A stretch of 56,991 nt of DNA from Myxococcota bacterium (GCA_028278345.1 JANQEL010000123.1:1-56991), one strand, 5' to 3'; positions 16,734-25,419 are shown, counted from the first letter of the stretch. The notes: generated from the letters alone by a model not told the origin. Numbers and translations: made by a program.

Positions 16734-17596
16734 TGGGCGTGTTGCGGCTTTCGAGCGAGGAATTCGAATTGCTTCGCGATCTCGTGCGGGCCGAGTGTGG
16801 GATCTCCGTCGGTGACGAGAAGGCGTATCTCGTCGAGACGCGACTCTCGTCCCTGGTCAAGGAGACGGGCTGCGACTCGTTCCGCGCCTTCTACGACTTC
16901 GTGTCCGAGAAGAGCAACCACGACCTCCGCGATCGCATGATCGACGCGATGACGACCAACGAGACCCTCTGGTTTCGCGACGATGGCCCGTGGAAGATCC
17001 TGCGCGAGATCCTGATCCCCGAGTACTTCCAGCTCCTGAAGGAGGGCGGGCGCCGACAGATCCGCATCTGGTCGGCGGCTTCCTCGACCGGTCAGGAGCC
17101 GTACTCGGTTGCGATGTCGATCCTGCAGGCCATCGACGACGCCGGGGATCCTTCCCTCAAGGACGAACAGTTCGAGGTTTTCGGCACCGATCTATCGCCG
17201 TCCGCGCTCTTCGTCGCGAACTCGGGCCGCTACGACCCGATGTCGATCAGCCGCGGCCTCGATCCGGCCTCGAAGGAGAAGTTCTTCGACCAGGTGGGCG
17301 GTGTGCATTCGGTCTGCGACCGCGTCAGAGAGCGGGTGAAGTTCAAGCGCTTCAACCTGATGGATTCCTACGCCGAGTTCGGACGCTTCGACCTCGTGCT
17401 CTGCCGCAACGTTCTCATCTACTTCGCGCCGGAACTCAAGCGCGACATCGTCGAACGCATCGCCGACACGCTGCAAGAGGGGGGCAGCTTCATCGTCGGT
17501 GCGTCGGAGTCACTGCAAGGCTGTCTTCATCGCTACACGATGCAGATGAGCGACGGCCAGATCTACTACCGGCGCAAGCCCGGGGGGGAGAAATGA
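16733..17596 (+). CDS. cheR: Chemotaxis protein methyltransferase CheR
   Basis: SAM-dependent methyltransferase that methylates receptor glutamates, 287 residues. An N-terminal helical domain (LSSEEFELLRDLVRAECGISVGDEKAYLVETRL) precedes the catalytic domain with TTNETLWFRD, IWSAASSTGQEPYSVAM (SAM site), VFGTDLS and LVLCRNVLIYF. The end, GGSFIVGASESLQGC followed by YYRRKP, is typical. Its ATG overlaps the cheB stop, and its TGA overlaps the next ATG. It lacks the TPR extension found in some alternative-pathway CheR proteins. Confidence 0.96.
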   Translation: MGVLRLSSEEFELLRDLVRAECGISVGDEKAYLVETRLSSLVKETGCDSFRAFYDFVSEKSNHDLRDRMIDAMTTNETLWFRDDGPWKILREILIPEYFQLLKEGGRRQIRIWSAASSTGQEPYSVAMSILQAIDDAGDPSLKDEQFEVFGTDLSPSALFVANSGRYDPMSISRGLDPASKEKFFDQVGGVHSVCDRVRERVKFKRFNLMDSYAEFGRFDLVLCRNVLIYFAPELKRDIVERIADTLQEGGSFIVGASESLQGCLHRYTMQMSDGQIYYRRKPGGEK

Positions 17597-17967
17597 AGAT
17601 TATCACTGTCGATGATTCCGTGATCATTCGCCGAATCGTGAGTGGCGTGATCGAGATGACCGGTCACGAGCCGATGGGCGCGGAGAATGGAAGCGATGCG
17701 CTCGACATGCTGCGTAGTCACCACGAAGACGTTGCACTGGTCGTCCTCGATTGGAACATGCCGGTGATGGACGGCCTGACCTGCCTCAAGGAGATGCGGG
17801 CGGATTCGGACTTCAAGAGCATTCCGGTGATGATGTTGACCACCGAGAGTGAACGGGATCGCATGGCCACCGCGATCGCCGCGGGCGCGAACCACTACTG
17901 CGCCAAGCCGTTCACGCCCGAAGGGCTCGCGGTCAAGATCATGGAATGTCTGGGGCAGGGCGGGTGA
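17593..17967 (+). CDS. cheY: CheY-like single-domain response regulator
   Basis: Stand-alone receiver of 124 residues. Asp7/Asp8 form the acidic pocket, Asp53 (VVLDWNMPVMDG) is the phosphorylation site, a Thr follows in MMLTTES, and Lys lies in YCAKPFTPEG. It has no output domain, so it acts by binding a target such as the flagellar switch or another effector. The ATGA overlap with cheR and the 4-nt overlap with the HDOD gene place it tightly within the operon. CheX downstream is its likely phosphatase. Confidence 0.93.
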   Translation: MKIITVDDSVIIRRIVSGVIEMTGHEPMGAENGSDALDMLRSHHEDVALVVLDWNMPVMDGLTCLKEMRADSDFKSIPVMMLTTESERDRMATAIAAGANHYCAKPFTPEGLAVKIMECLGQGG

Positions 17968-18851
17968 ACGACCGAGATCGGCGACTACTCGAAGGGCTCT
18001 GCGGCCCTCCCTACGAGATCCCCGCGCTCTCGGCGTCGGTGACCGGGGTGTTGAAGGCGATCGACGACGAACTCTCGGGCGCCCAGGAGATCGCGGATGC
18101 GGCGGCGTCCGATCCGTCCCTGGCGGCCCGGGTCCTCGGCCTGGCGAACAGCAGTGCCTACAACCCCCTGGGTCAGCCCTGCGACGATCTGCGCGATGCC
18201 GTTTCGCGGCTGGGTCTCGAAGAGCTGCGCGGAATCGTGCTCGTCATGGGCGTCGTCGAGACGTTCTCGAGCATCGAGGGCCCCTTCAGCCAGACGGCCT
18301 TCTGGAAGCACAGCATCACGACGGGGATCGCGGCGGGGGTGATCGCCGGGTGCGCGGAGAAGCTCGAGCACGGCGTCCGACCGGGAGAGAATCCGTACTT
18401 CACCGCCGGCCTCGTACACGACATCGGGATCCTCGCGCTGATCTGGTTTCAGGGCGGGAGGTACGTCGATGTCCTCGACGAGTGGCAGAAGGGGAGTGAT
18501 CGCCTGATCGATTGTGAGCGTCGCGCATTCACGACGAATCATGCCGAAGTCGGTGGCGCGTTGATCCGAACGTGGGGGCTTCCCGACCACATCGCCTGCG
18601 CGGTCGAGTACCACCACGACCCGCTCCGCGCCAAGCTCGCGTGGCGCACCTGGGCACAGGTAGTCCACCTCGCCGATTGGCTCGCCGACCACGAGGGTTA
18701 CAAGCTCCATCTCAAGGGAAGTCCCGATCGATGCGACGTCGGCACCTGGCTGGACCTGGGTCTCGATACCCATCGGATTCCAGAACTGATTGCCGCCTTC
18801 CACGACGCGTCGGAGCAAGCCGAAATGCTGCTCCACGTGATCAAGTCATGA
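17964..18851 (+). CDS. HDOD-domain signalling protein in the che operon
   Basis: 295 residues, an HDOD domain (a catalytically degenerate relative of HD phosphohydrolases). Key segments are YEIPALSASVTGVLKAIDDE, EIADAAASDPSLAARVLGLANSSAY, VSRLGLEELRGIVL, GLVHDIGILAL, NHAEVGGALIRTWGLPDHI and EYHHDP, so an HD-like pair survives in LVHDIG. HDOD proteins commonly sit in chemosensory and c-di-GMP loci and regulate motility or development; the mechanism is poorly known. The GTG start overlaps the cheY stop (GTGA); ATG 17946 is an alternative adding six residues. Confidence 0.85.
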   Translation: MNDRDRRLLEGLCGPPYEIPALSASVTGVLKAIDDELSGAQEIADAAASDPSLAARVLGLANSSAYNPLGQPCDDLRDAVSRLGLEELRGIVLVMGVVETFSSIEGPFSQTAFWKHSITTGIAAGVIAGCAEKLEHGVRPGENPYFTAGLVHDIGILALIWFQGGRYVDVLDEWQKGSDRLIDCERRAFTTNHAEVGGALIRTWGLPDHIACAVEYHHDPLRAKLAWRTWAQVVHLADWLADHEGYKLHLKGSPDRCDVGTWLDLGLDTHRIPELIAAFHDASEQAEMLLHVIKS

Positions 18852-18898
18852 GCGCGATCGCCCGAATGGCTGGGCACTGAAACGCGCGGGAGAGAACC

Positions 18899-19378
18899 AT
18901 GAACAAAGACCACACGATCGTGAAGCCCTTCATCGACGCCGGTATCGAGACGCTCAGCACGATGGCGATGCTCGATCTCGAGTGCGTGACCGTCAGCGAA
19001 GTCGACAACTTCGAAGACACCCTCGACTACACCTCGACGATGGGTTTGTGTGGTGAGAACGAAGGCCTGCTCGTCGTGAGCGTGGGCCAGGATCTGCTGC
19101 GGAAGATCGTCGCGTCGATGCTCGGTGAAGAAGAAGGCAACGTCGATGGCGATCTGGTCGACGGCGCCGGTGAGCTCGCCAACATGATCGGTGGTGCCGC
19201 CAAGGGCACCCTCGCCAACACCGGGTACAACTTCGAACTCTCGATTCCCGCCGTGATCGCGGGCGCGAAGAACGTGGTCACCCCGCAGACGCAGTCGAAC
19301 GGTGTGCGCATCGAGTGCGCGTGCAACGGCATGCCGTTCGTGATCGGGCTTTGGAGCGAAGGTCTCAACGGCGACTGA
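18899..19378 (+). CDS. cheX: CheX-family phosphatase (CheY-P phosphatase)
   Basis: 159 residues with the CheC/CheX/FliY phosphatase fold. DGAGELANMIGGAAKGTL contains the ExxN active-site helix (Glu, then Asn three residues later) used to dephosphorylate CheY-P. Only one such helix is visible, which fits the CheX type. It closes the operon 47 bp after the HDOD gene with its own GGGAGAG site. CheX gives signal termination in organisms without CheZ, and no cheZ or cheD was seen. The closing segment GMPFVIGLWSEG matches the family. Confidence 0.88.
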   Translation: MNKDHTIVKPFIDAGIETLSTMAMLDLECVTVSEVDNFEDTLDYTSTMGLCGENEGLLVVSVGQDLLRKIVASMLGEEEGNVDGDLVDGAGELANMIGGAAKGTLANTGYNFELSIPAVIAGAKNVVTPQTQSNGVRIECACNGMPFVIGLWSEGLNGD

Positions 19379-19402
19379 TCGCAGCCGGGGAGTGCGGCGC
19401 GC

Positions 19403-20740
19403 CTAGTCGGAGTGTCGCTTCGGGCCCGACGCGATGCGCGAAGCCATCCCCCGCAGCATGCGCACCGCCACCGAGGGGTTGCAGGTCGCGAACTGCTCGA
19501 GTTCGGCCTCGTTGAAGACGCAGACCCACACGGTGCCGTCCGCGCGTAGGGTCACCTTGCGTTCCGCGCCGGTCAGGGTGCAGATGGCGCCGAGAAACGC
19601 GCCTTCTTCCTTTTCGACGTCGAGCACCTCGCCCCGCCGCTCGATCAGGATGCGGCCCGAGAGCAGCAGATGGGTGTGGTGCGATTGGTCGCCCGGGCCG
19701 GCGATGATCTCGCCTTCGTCGTAGCGGGCGAAGTAGCGATCGAAGCCGGGTGCCCGACAGATCGACGCCCACAGCGGATCGACCAGGGTGTCGATCATCG
19801 CCTGGATCTCATCCGCCGAGACTTCGCCGCGGGTGGCCGCAACGGCGGGTGCCGATCCCATGCCATAGCCGGCGGCGACGGCGCGCACGCGGGTGAGCAC
19901 CTCGGCTGCGCCCCCGGGCCGTCGCGCGGGATCGAGGAAGAGAAGGCCCATCACCACTTCTTCGAGGGGTGGAGGGCAGGCGAGATGGACGTCCGAGAGA
20001 ACCTGCAGGCCGTAGATGCAACCGTCCTCGGCGCGCCTCAGCACGTCCTTGCGCTGGTTCAGGTCGATGCCGGTGAAGGCCGCCCAGGCGGTCGCACCCA
20101 CGCCCCACAGATCGGTCCGCAGGTCGAAGGCGCGGGTGCGCGGGTCGGCCTGTTCGGGGGCGCGATAGCCGTGGGTGCCGAGCCCGATCGGGATCTGCCC
20201 CTGGAGCAGCAGCCCCTTCGACATCAGGGATGAATGGGCGACACCGAAGTCGGTCAGCACGAAGCCGCCGTGGCCATCGAGCAGCACGTTGCTGGGTTTG
20301 ACATCGAGGTGCAGCACGCTCGCGCGGTGGGCGGCGGCAAGGGCCGAGAGCAGATCAGAAATCAGGCGCCAGGTCTGGTCGACGTCGAGACGCCCGATCA
20401 GGGGCCAGGCGTCGGCGAGGCTGCCGGCCGGGTAGTAGGCCATCACGACGAAGGCGACCTCGCCCTCGAGGCTGTAGTCGTAGAGGGTGGGGATTCGCGA
20501 GTGACGGATGCGCCGCATCGCGGCGAGCTCGCGCTTCATCGTCGTGAGCGCTTCGGGCTGCTCGGTCGAGCCGAGCACCTTGATCGCCACGTCGCGTGGC
20601 GGGCGTTCGTCTTCGCCCGGCCCGTCGTTGTCGAGGCATTGGGCCTGGTACACGGAGCCGAAGCTGCCATGGCCGAGTCGGCGCACCAGGCGGTAGCGGT
20701 ACTGCGCCTCGAGTATCGTACCTGCGTCGAGCGCGATCAT
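19403..20740 (-). CDS. Ser/Thr protein kinase fused to a degenerate cyclic-nucleotide-binding fold
   Basis: 445 residues. The N-terminal two thirds are a Hanks-type kinase: LGHGSFGSVYQAQ (P-loop), DVAIKVLG (ATP Lys), HLDVKPSNVLL (catalytic loop with HLD in place of HRD), LTDFGVAH (DFG) and a GTHGYRAPEQ activation-segment end. The C-terminal third is a CNB fold (FARYDEGEIIAGPGDQSHHTHLLLSGRILIE), but its phosphate-binding cassette reads FLGAICTLTGAERKVTLRA, without the usual Glu and paired Arg, so cyclic nucleotide binding is doubtful. No membrane segment, so cytoplasmic. It is convergent with cheX and 95 bp downstream of the ParA-like gene. The HRD to HLD change is seen in non-RD kinases. Confidence 0.85.
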   Translation of the reverse strand: MIALDAGTILEAQYRYRLVRRLGHGSFGSVYQAQCLDNDGPGEDERPPRDVAIKVLGSTEQPEALTTMKRELAAMRRIRHSRIPTLYDYSLEGEVAFVVMAYYPAGSLADAWPLIGRLDVDQTWRLISDLLSALAAAHRASVLHLDVKPSNVLLDGHGGFVLTDFGVAHSSLMSKGLLLQGQIPIGLGTHGYRAPEQADPRTRAFDLRTDLWGVGATAWAAFTGIDLNQRKDVLRRAEDGCIYGLQVLSDVHLACPPPLEEVVMGLLFLDPARRPGGAAEVLTRVRAVAAGYGMGSAPAVAATRGEVSADEIQAMIDTLVDPLWASICRAPGFDRYFARYDEGEIIAGPGDQSHHTHLLLSGRILIERRGEVLDVEKEEGAFLGAICTLTGAERKVTLRADGTVWVCVFNEAELEQFATCNPSVAVRMLRGMASRIASGPKRHSD

Positions 20741-20835
20741 GGTTCGTGCAACCCCATGCGCGGGGCTCGTTCGGTTGCGAACCCCACTTCGGGCTCATCG
20801 GCCGAGCGCCGCGGGAACTTCTCCTTCGCTTCGCG

Positions 20836-21663
20836 CTAGGGCTGGGGGGTTGGGGCGGTCGCCCCGCGCACGGTCGGTCGGGGGCGCTTCGCGCCGCGCC
20901 CGATCGGCGGCAGCACCTCGATGCGGTCGACCTCGGCGGCGAATTGCTGAAAGTTGCGCGCCACCGGGCCGCCCGCGTCGTGAACACTGGCGGGGCGATT
21001 CATGCCCGAGGCCCGCGCGACCGCGATGCGCTCCGCGATGGCGGTCGGGAACACGCGCGCGCCGTACTGCTTTCTCACCTGGGCTTCGACCGTCTTCGAG
21101 ACGGCCGTGTGGTTGGCGCGCGAGATCACGATGCGCGGCTCGCTGAGTCCCGGGTGGTAGCGGCGTTGGATGCGACCCGCGGTGGCGAGAATTCGCCGCA
21201 AACCGGCGAGACCCATGGGGCGCGCCTCGACGGGAACGATCACCTCCTGCACGGCACACAGCACGCTGTTGACCACGATGCCGAGGCTCGGCGGCGTGTC
21301 GAAGATCAGGTAGTCGAAGGCATCGCGGTCCAATTCATCCACCGCATCGCGCAGGTGGAAGAGGGCGTGTGGATCGCCGTCGAGGGTGCGCTCGAGGGTC
21401 ACCAGGCTCGTCGACGCGGGGACGAGCGAGACACCGCGCGCACAACTCGGCTGGATCAGGCGTTCGAGGGGCAGTTGACCCGAGAACGCGCGGGTGAGAC
21501 CGGGGAGGTGTTCGCGACCGAGCCAGCGGGTCGCCGCGGCCTGATGATCGGTATCGACGAGCAGCACGCGCGAGCCTCGATCCGCGAGCCCGCACGCCAG
21601 GCCCACCGCGATCGTCGTCTTGCCAACGCCGCCTTTTTCGCACGCAATGGCGATGCTGCGCAT
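20836..21663 (-). CDS. ParA/MinD-like P-loop ATPase
   Basis: 275 residues. CEKGGVGKTTIAVGLACGLA is the deviant Walker A of ParA/Soj ATPases, VLLVDTDHQAAATRWLG is the Walker A' region, and DYLIFDTPPSLGIVV is Walker B. These ATPases position plasmids, chromosomes or protein assemblies such as chemosensory arrays (ParC-type). No parB lies beside it, which argues against chromosome segregation. The chemosensory operon is about 1.5 kb away, so array positioning is possible but speculative. The Pro/Arg-rich C-terminal tail is unusual. Probably co-transcribed with the kinase downstream. Confidence 0.85.
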   Translation of the reverse strand: MRSIAIACEKGGVGKTTIAVGLACGLADRGSRVLLVDTDHQAAATRWLGREHLPGLTRAFSGQLPLERLIQPSCARGVSLVPASTSLVTLERTLDGDPHALFHLRDAVDELDRDAFDYLIFDTPPSLGIVVNSVLCAVQEVIVPVEARPMGLAGLRRILATAGRIQRRYHPGLSEPRIVISRANHTAVSKTVEAQVRKQYGARVFPTAIAERIAVARASGMNRPASVHDAGGPVARNFQQFAAEVDRIEVLPPIGRGAKRPRPTVRGATAPTPQP

Positions 21664-21769
21664 CTTCGCGTTCCCGACAACTCGCGCTTCGACACATCAC
21701 GTGGAAGCCGTCGCGCTCATCGGAAGAACATGCGCACCGCTGAACGGCGGCGCGTGGGAACTCAGGCGA

Positions 21770-22060
21770 TCAATCGCCTTCGTCGCGCATCTCCTGACAT
21801 TCTCGATAGCCCTGGATGCCGTAGTAGATGGCGCCGCACAGGAGCAGGCCGAAGCCGACACGGTTGAAGGTCACGTGTTCGAGCATCTCGGGGTCGTCGT
21901 TGAGCCAGCCGTCGTAGCCGAACCACAGGGTGAGCCCCGTAAGCAGTATGGGGAGGAAGAGTGGATGATCGAACGGGGTGGGCGCGGCTTCTTCGGCGTT
22001 CTCACCGTGTTCGGACTCTTCGGGCGGCTGGTTTTCCGGCGTCGACATGCGGGGCACCAT
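21770..22060 (-). CDS. Small protein with two membrane segments and an acidic N-terminus
   Basis: Hypothetical protein of about 92-96 residues, not recognised. A polar, Glu/Pro-rich head is followed by two hydrophobic segments (LFLPILLTGLTLWFGYDGW and VGFGLLLCGAIYYGIQGY) separated by NDDPEMLEHVTFNR, ending in a charged tail. It is therefore a predicted bitopic hairpin membrane protein. The start shown is the ATG at 22060; the ATG at 22048 (MSTPENQ) is equally plausible, and neither has a clear ribosome binding site. It is divergent from greB and on the same strand as the ParA and kinase genes. Confidence 0.6.
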   Translation of the reverse strand: MVPRMSTPENQPPEESEHGENAEEAAPTPFDHPLFLPILLTGLTLWFGYDGWLNDDPEMLEHVTFNRVGFGLLLCGAIYYGIQGYRECQEMRDEGD

Positions 22061-22142
22061 ATCACGCGGATCTCGCGCCTGAACCCCCCGCCGTGGGCTT
22101 TCGTTCTTGACCGGAATGAATACTGCTTGCAAGGTTGGCCTC

Positions 22143-22667
22143 ATGGCGGCACGACGTTTCGGCAGGAACCCACCCGAGCGCCCGGGATCGAACGAGCGAA
22201 AGAGCGATTACATCACGCCGGAGGGCTTCGACCGACTCCAGCGCGAGTACGACGAGCTGTGGACGGTCGAACGTCCCCAGGTCACCGAAGCCGTCTCGGT
22301 GGCGGCGGCCCTCGGCGACCGCTCGGAGAATGCCGACTACATCTACGGCAAGAAACGGCTGCGAGAAATCGACGGTCGCCTGCGTTTCTTGAAGAAGCGC
22401 CTGGACGCCCTCACGGTCGTTCGCGAGAAACCCGAGCGCGACGACAGGGTCTTCTTCGGCGCCTGGGTGACCCTCGAGGACGAGGCGGGGGAGACGGTGC
22501 GCTACCGCATCGTCGGTCCCGACGAATCGGATCCGTCGAGTGGGGCCATCAGTATGGACTCGCCCGTGGGGCGGCGGCTGCTCGGCCGCGAACTCGACGA
22601 CGAGGTCGAGGTGAAGCGGCCGCGGGGTGCGACGCTCTACACCATCGTGGGGATCGACTACGTCTGA
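22143..22667 (+). CDS. greB: Transcript cleavage factor GreB
   Basis: Gre-family factor of 174 residues that enters the RNA polymerase secondary channel and stimulates cleavage of backtracked RNA. The N-terminal coiled coil (ITPEGFDRLQREYDELWTVERPQVTEAVSVAAALGDRSENADYIYGKKRLREI) carries the conserved acidic tip residues between its helices (D and E of GDRSENADY). The C-terminal FKBP-like domain runs from VFFGAWVTLEDEAG to SPVGRRLLGRELDDEVEV. YIYGKKRLREID is characteristic of GreB rather than GreA. The ATG at 22143 was chosen over an upstream in-frame ATG because homologues begin near here. Confidence 0.92.
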   Translation: MAARRFGRNPPERPGSNERKSDYITPEGFDRLQREYDELWTVERPQVTEAVSVAAALGDRSENADYIYGKKRLREIDGRLRFLKKRLDALTVVREKPERDDRVFFGAWVTLEDEAGETVRYRIVGPDESDPSSGAISMDSPVGRRLLGRELDDEVEVKRPRGATLYTIVGIDYV

Positions 22668-22745
22668 GGGGCCCTGAAACGCAACTCCGGTGCATCCCCG
22701 CGACACACGATTCAGTCACTTGCGGGAAAGGACGATAGGCAAGGC

Positions 22746-23729
22746 ATGCTTCTGGACGGGATCGCCCTGGTTTTTTTCGCCGCCTTCGTGGGGCTCGGCG
22801 CGTGGCGCGGTGCGCTCGTGTCGGGCACCAACGTGGTGGCACTCCTGCTCGCCTATGGCGGCGGCATCCTGGCCGCGGGCCACCTCGCCGAGCCCGTGGC
22901 CCAACGCCTGGGCGTCGCCGAGTTCTACGGGGCCGCGGCGGCGGGCACCCTGGGTTTCATGGGGGCCTTCGTGGTCGCCGGGTTGCTGGGTTCGTTGCTT
23001 CGCAGTTGGGACGCAACGCGATTGGGTGACGATCCGCGTTCGGGCCTCGACCGCGCATTCGGTGGGCTCTTCGGTGCGCTGCGCGGCGGCCTGGTCGTGT
23101 TGCTGCTTTCGTGGCTCGCGATCTGGCTCGACGCAGCGCGAGACCTCGAAGCCATCTCGGGTCTCGAGTCGCTTCCCGAAACCGAACGCTCCGCCGTCGC
23201 CAATGTCACGCGCAGCGCCGTGGCGGGGGTCGTCGGCATGGCCCTCGAAGAGGGTGGCGAAACCGCGAAGCCCGGCGCGCGCCTGATGGCACAACTCGCG
23301 GCCAATCCCGGGCCGGCGCTCTCGGGTCTCAAGGATCTCCTCGCCGATCCCAAGATCGGTGAGCTCCAGCAGGACAAGCTCTTCTGGACGCTGATCGAGA
23401 ACGGCGCATCCGAGCGCGCCCTCAATCGTCTTTCCTTCTATCAGGTGTCCCACGACGATGCGATGCGCGAGCGCCTGGCCGATCTCGGCATCGTGAGTTC
23501 CGACGCGCGCGTCGACGTCGAAGCCTTCCGCGACGAAGCCCGCGCTGTCTTCGACGAAGTGGGCCCGCGCCTCAAGGGGTTGCGAGAAGACCCGGAAATC
23601 CAACAGCTCGCGCGCAACCCCGAGATCATCAGCCTGCTCGAGAACGGCGACACCCTGGCGCTGATCAACCGCCCCGAAATTCAGAGCATCGTCGATCGCA
23701 TCTCGCGCGGGACGGCCGCCGCGAACTGA
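22746..23729 (+). CDS. CvpA-family membrane protein with a long C-terminal extension
   Basis: 327 residues. Residues 1-145 form the CvpA domain: four hydrophobic segments with GLGAWRGALVSGTNVVALLLAYGGG, FMGAFVVAGLLGSLLR and the conserved LDRAFGGLFGALRGGLVVLLL. CvpA proteins are inner-membrane proteins linked to colicin V production and envelope stress. The remaining 180 residues are soluble and helical, about twice the usual length (CvpA is typically 160-180), with repeated motifs such as LAANPGPALSGLKDLLADPKI and EDPEIQQLARNPEIISLLENGDTLALINRPE. The extension's role is unknown. Confidence 0.8.
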   Translation: MLLDGIALVFFAAFVGLGAWRGALVSGTNVVALLLAYGGGILAAGHLAEPVAQRLGVAEFYGAAAAGTLGFMGAFVVAGLLGSLLRSWDATRLGDDPRSGLDRAFGGLFGALRGGLVVLLLSWLAIWLDAARDLEAISGLESLPETERSAVANVTRSAVAGVVGMALEEGGETAKPGARLMAQLAANPGPALSGLKDLLADPKIGELQQDKLFWTLIENGASERALNRLSFYQVSHDDAMRERLADLGIVSSDARVDVEAFRDEARAVFDEVGPRLKGLREDPEIQQLARNPEIISLLENGDTLALINRPEIQSIVDRISRGTAAAN

Positions 23730-23733
23730 GCGG

Positions 23734-24480
23734 CTAGCCGACCTGGCTCGGGGTGAAGGCGGTCGGGTCGACGGTCACGGCACCCCCGTTGTCGCCGTTC
23801 TGTCCCGGCGTGACCAGGCCCGCCGACATGATCACCTTGAAGGCGTCTTCGACGCTCATGTCGACTTCGCGGATGTCCTCCTCGGGCACGATGAGATAGA
23901 AGCCCGAGGTCGGGTTGGGCGTGGTGGGCACGAAGCAGTTCACCATCGCCTGGTCGGGAAAGGCGTCCTGCAATGCGCCCCCGGTACTGCCCGTGGTGAA
24001 GGCCAGGGCCCAGATTCCGCGGCGCGGGTACTGCACGAGAACGACGGTATTGAACGAGGAGGTCCGGCCACTCCCGGCGAGAATCGCTTCGAAGAGCTGC
24101 TTCACGCCGGCGTAGATGCTGCGCGCGACGGGAACGCGAAGCAGCAGCCGTTCCCAGACCCGCACGAGTTCGGCGCCGAAGAAGTGGCGCACGATCACGC
24201 CCGCGAGCAGGATCACCACGAAGGTGAAGAGCGCACCGACCAACGGCGGCAGCTCGATGGGTTGCTCCATGCCGGGGAAGAGCCATTCGACCACCTGCGG
24301 GAGCAGCAGGTTGTCGAGACGCTCCACGATCCAGGCGATCGCCCAGAAGGTGATGCCGATGGGGGCGAAGGCTACGAGCCCCGCCACGAAGTAGCGACGT
24401 ACGGCCGACCACGTGGCATGCCAGGCACGCGAGAATACGCTGCGTTCGGTGGAGTCTTCGGGTTCGATTTCCGGAGTCAT
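23734..24480 (-). CDS. DUF502 family membrane protein
   Basis: 248 residues with two clear membrane helices (YFVAGLVAFAPIGITFWAIAW and LVGALFTFVVILLAGVIV). The DUF502 core follows: VRVWERLLLRVPVARSIYAGVKQL, SFNTVVLVQYPRRGIWALAFTTG and VNCFVPTTPNPTSGFYLIVPEEDIREVDMSVEDAFKVIMSAGLV. The family is widespread in bacteria and plants (LCV-like) and its function is unknown. The gene ends 4 bp from cvpA, convergent, and lies 123 bp downstream of the PilZ/CNB gene. Confidence 0.88.
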   Translation of the reverse strand: MTPEIEPEDSTERSVFSRAWHATWSAVRRYFVAGLVAFAPIGITFWAIAWIVERLDNLLLPQVVEWLFPGMEQPIELPPLVGALFTFVVILLAGVIVRHFFGAELVRVWERLLLRVPVARSIYAGVKQLFEAILAGSGRTSSFNTVVLVQYPRRGIWALAFTTGSTGGALQDAFPDQAMVNCFVPTTPNPTSGFYLIVPEEDIREVDMSVEDAFKVIMSAGLVTPGQNGDNGGAVTVDPTAFTPSQVG

Positions 24481-24603
24481 GGCTCTCGATGGAGGCGCGT
24501 CACGGTCGGGCGCTGTGGCGCGCGCCGCAGCATACCCGACTCGACACGATGGAGAGCGTTTCGGTTCGATCCGAAGTCGACTGGAACGCGGAATCTCCCG
24601 CGA

Positions 24604-25419
24604 TCAGAGCAGATCTCGCACTCGTTCGACGATGGCGCCCATGCGCTGGGCCGAAAGCCGCAGCATCGCAGAGCCGAGGCGGTAGCCCAGCCAGGGTTTC
24701 GCAGTGCGAATATATTGGAATGCGTGGCTGTCGATCTCGAGCAGGCGCACGTCGGTGGCCGCCACCGCGCTGTCGGCGTGGGGGATTCCCGCGAGGATCG
24801 GGAGCCCGCCGAAGAACTCACCCGACTCGAGGCGCGCGATGTCGACGTCGCGACTGCCGCGGGCGCGCACGGTGAGGCTCACCGCGCCTTCGATCACGAG
24901 AAAGATGCTGTCGCAGCCGTCGGAGTCCTCGCCCTGGCGGTAGAGGGTGTGGCCGCAGGGGACGTCCTTGTAGCGGGTCATCTGCGAGAGACTCATGGCG
25001 TCTTCGAGGCCGAGCTCGTGGAGTTCGGTCTTCTCGCACAGGAAGCGCGCCAGGTACTTGCCGCTGTCGAGCACGATGTCCCAGATCAGATCGAGCTGCA
25101 GGCCGTCGGGTTCGCAGAAGGAGAGACCCGAGAGCATCAGCTCGTGGGAGGGTTCTTCTCGTTGCCAACAACCTTCGGCGCGAATTCGCAGGCACTCGCC
25201 TCTTTCAGTCGTGACGACGATGTGTTCGACCGATTTCACGTCGAAGGGAGAGGCGGTGGCGACGCAGGCACCGCCAACAGACAGGTCGCGCGTGCGACCG
25301 GGAAGCGCACCCGAGAAACCGCGGGCGTAGATCTCGACGGCGAGGTCGGTGCCGACGCGCGGGTTCGCGCGCGCCTCGAGGGGGTCTTCTGTACGATTGC
25401 CGCGAAACGACGGGCTCAT
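24604..25419 (-). CDS. PilZ domain fused to a cyclic-nucleotide-binding fold
   Basis: 271 residues. The N-terminal PilZ domain has RANPR (the RxxxR c-di-GMP motif) and RDLSVGGACV (the [D/N]xSxxG motif), so c-di-GMP binding is likely. The C-terminal CNB fold (about 145-255; MTRYKDVPCGHTLYRQGEDSDGCDSIFLVIEGAVSL) has a degenerate phosphate-binding cassette (FFGGLPILAGIPHADSAVAA) without the usual Glu and Arg. It may therefore act as a protein-interaction module or bind another ligand. GGGAGG precedes the ATG at 25419. The gene is divergent from the exosortase gene, and they share a 69-bp promoter region. Confidence 0.85.
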   Translation of the reverse strand: MSPSFRGNRTEDPLEARANPRVGTDLAVEIYARGFSGALPGRTRDLSVGGACVATASPFDVKSVEHIVVTTERGECLRIRAEGCWQREEPSHELMLSGLSFCEPDGLQLDLIWDIVLDSGKYLARFLCEKTELHELGLEDAMSLSQMTRYKDVPCGHTLYRQGEDSDGCDSIFLVIEGAVSLTVRARGSRDVDIARLESGEFFGGLPILAGIPHADSAVAATDVRLLEIDSHAFQYIRTAKPWLGYRLGSAMLRLSAQRMGAIVERVRDLL

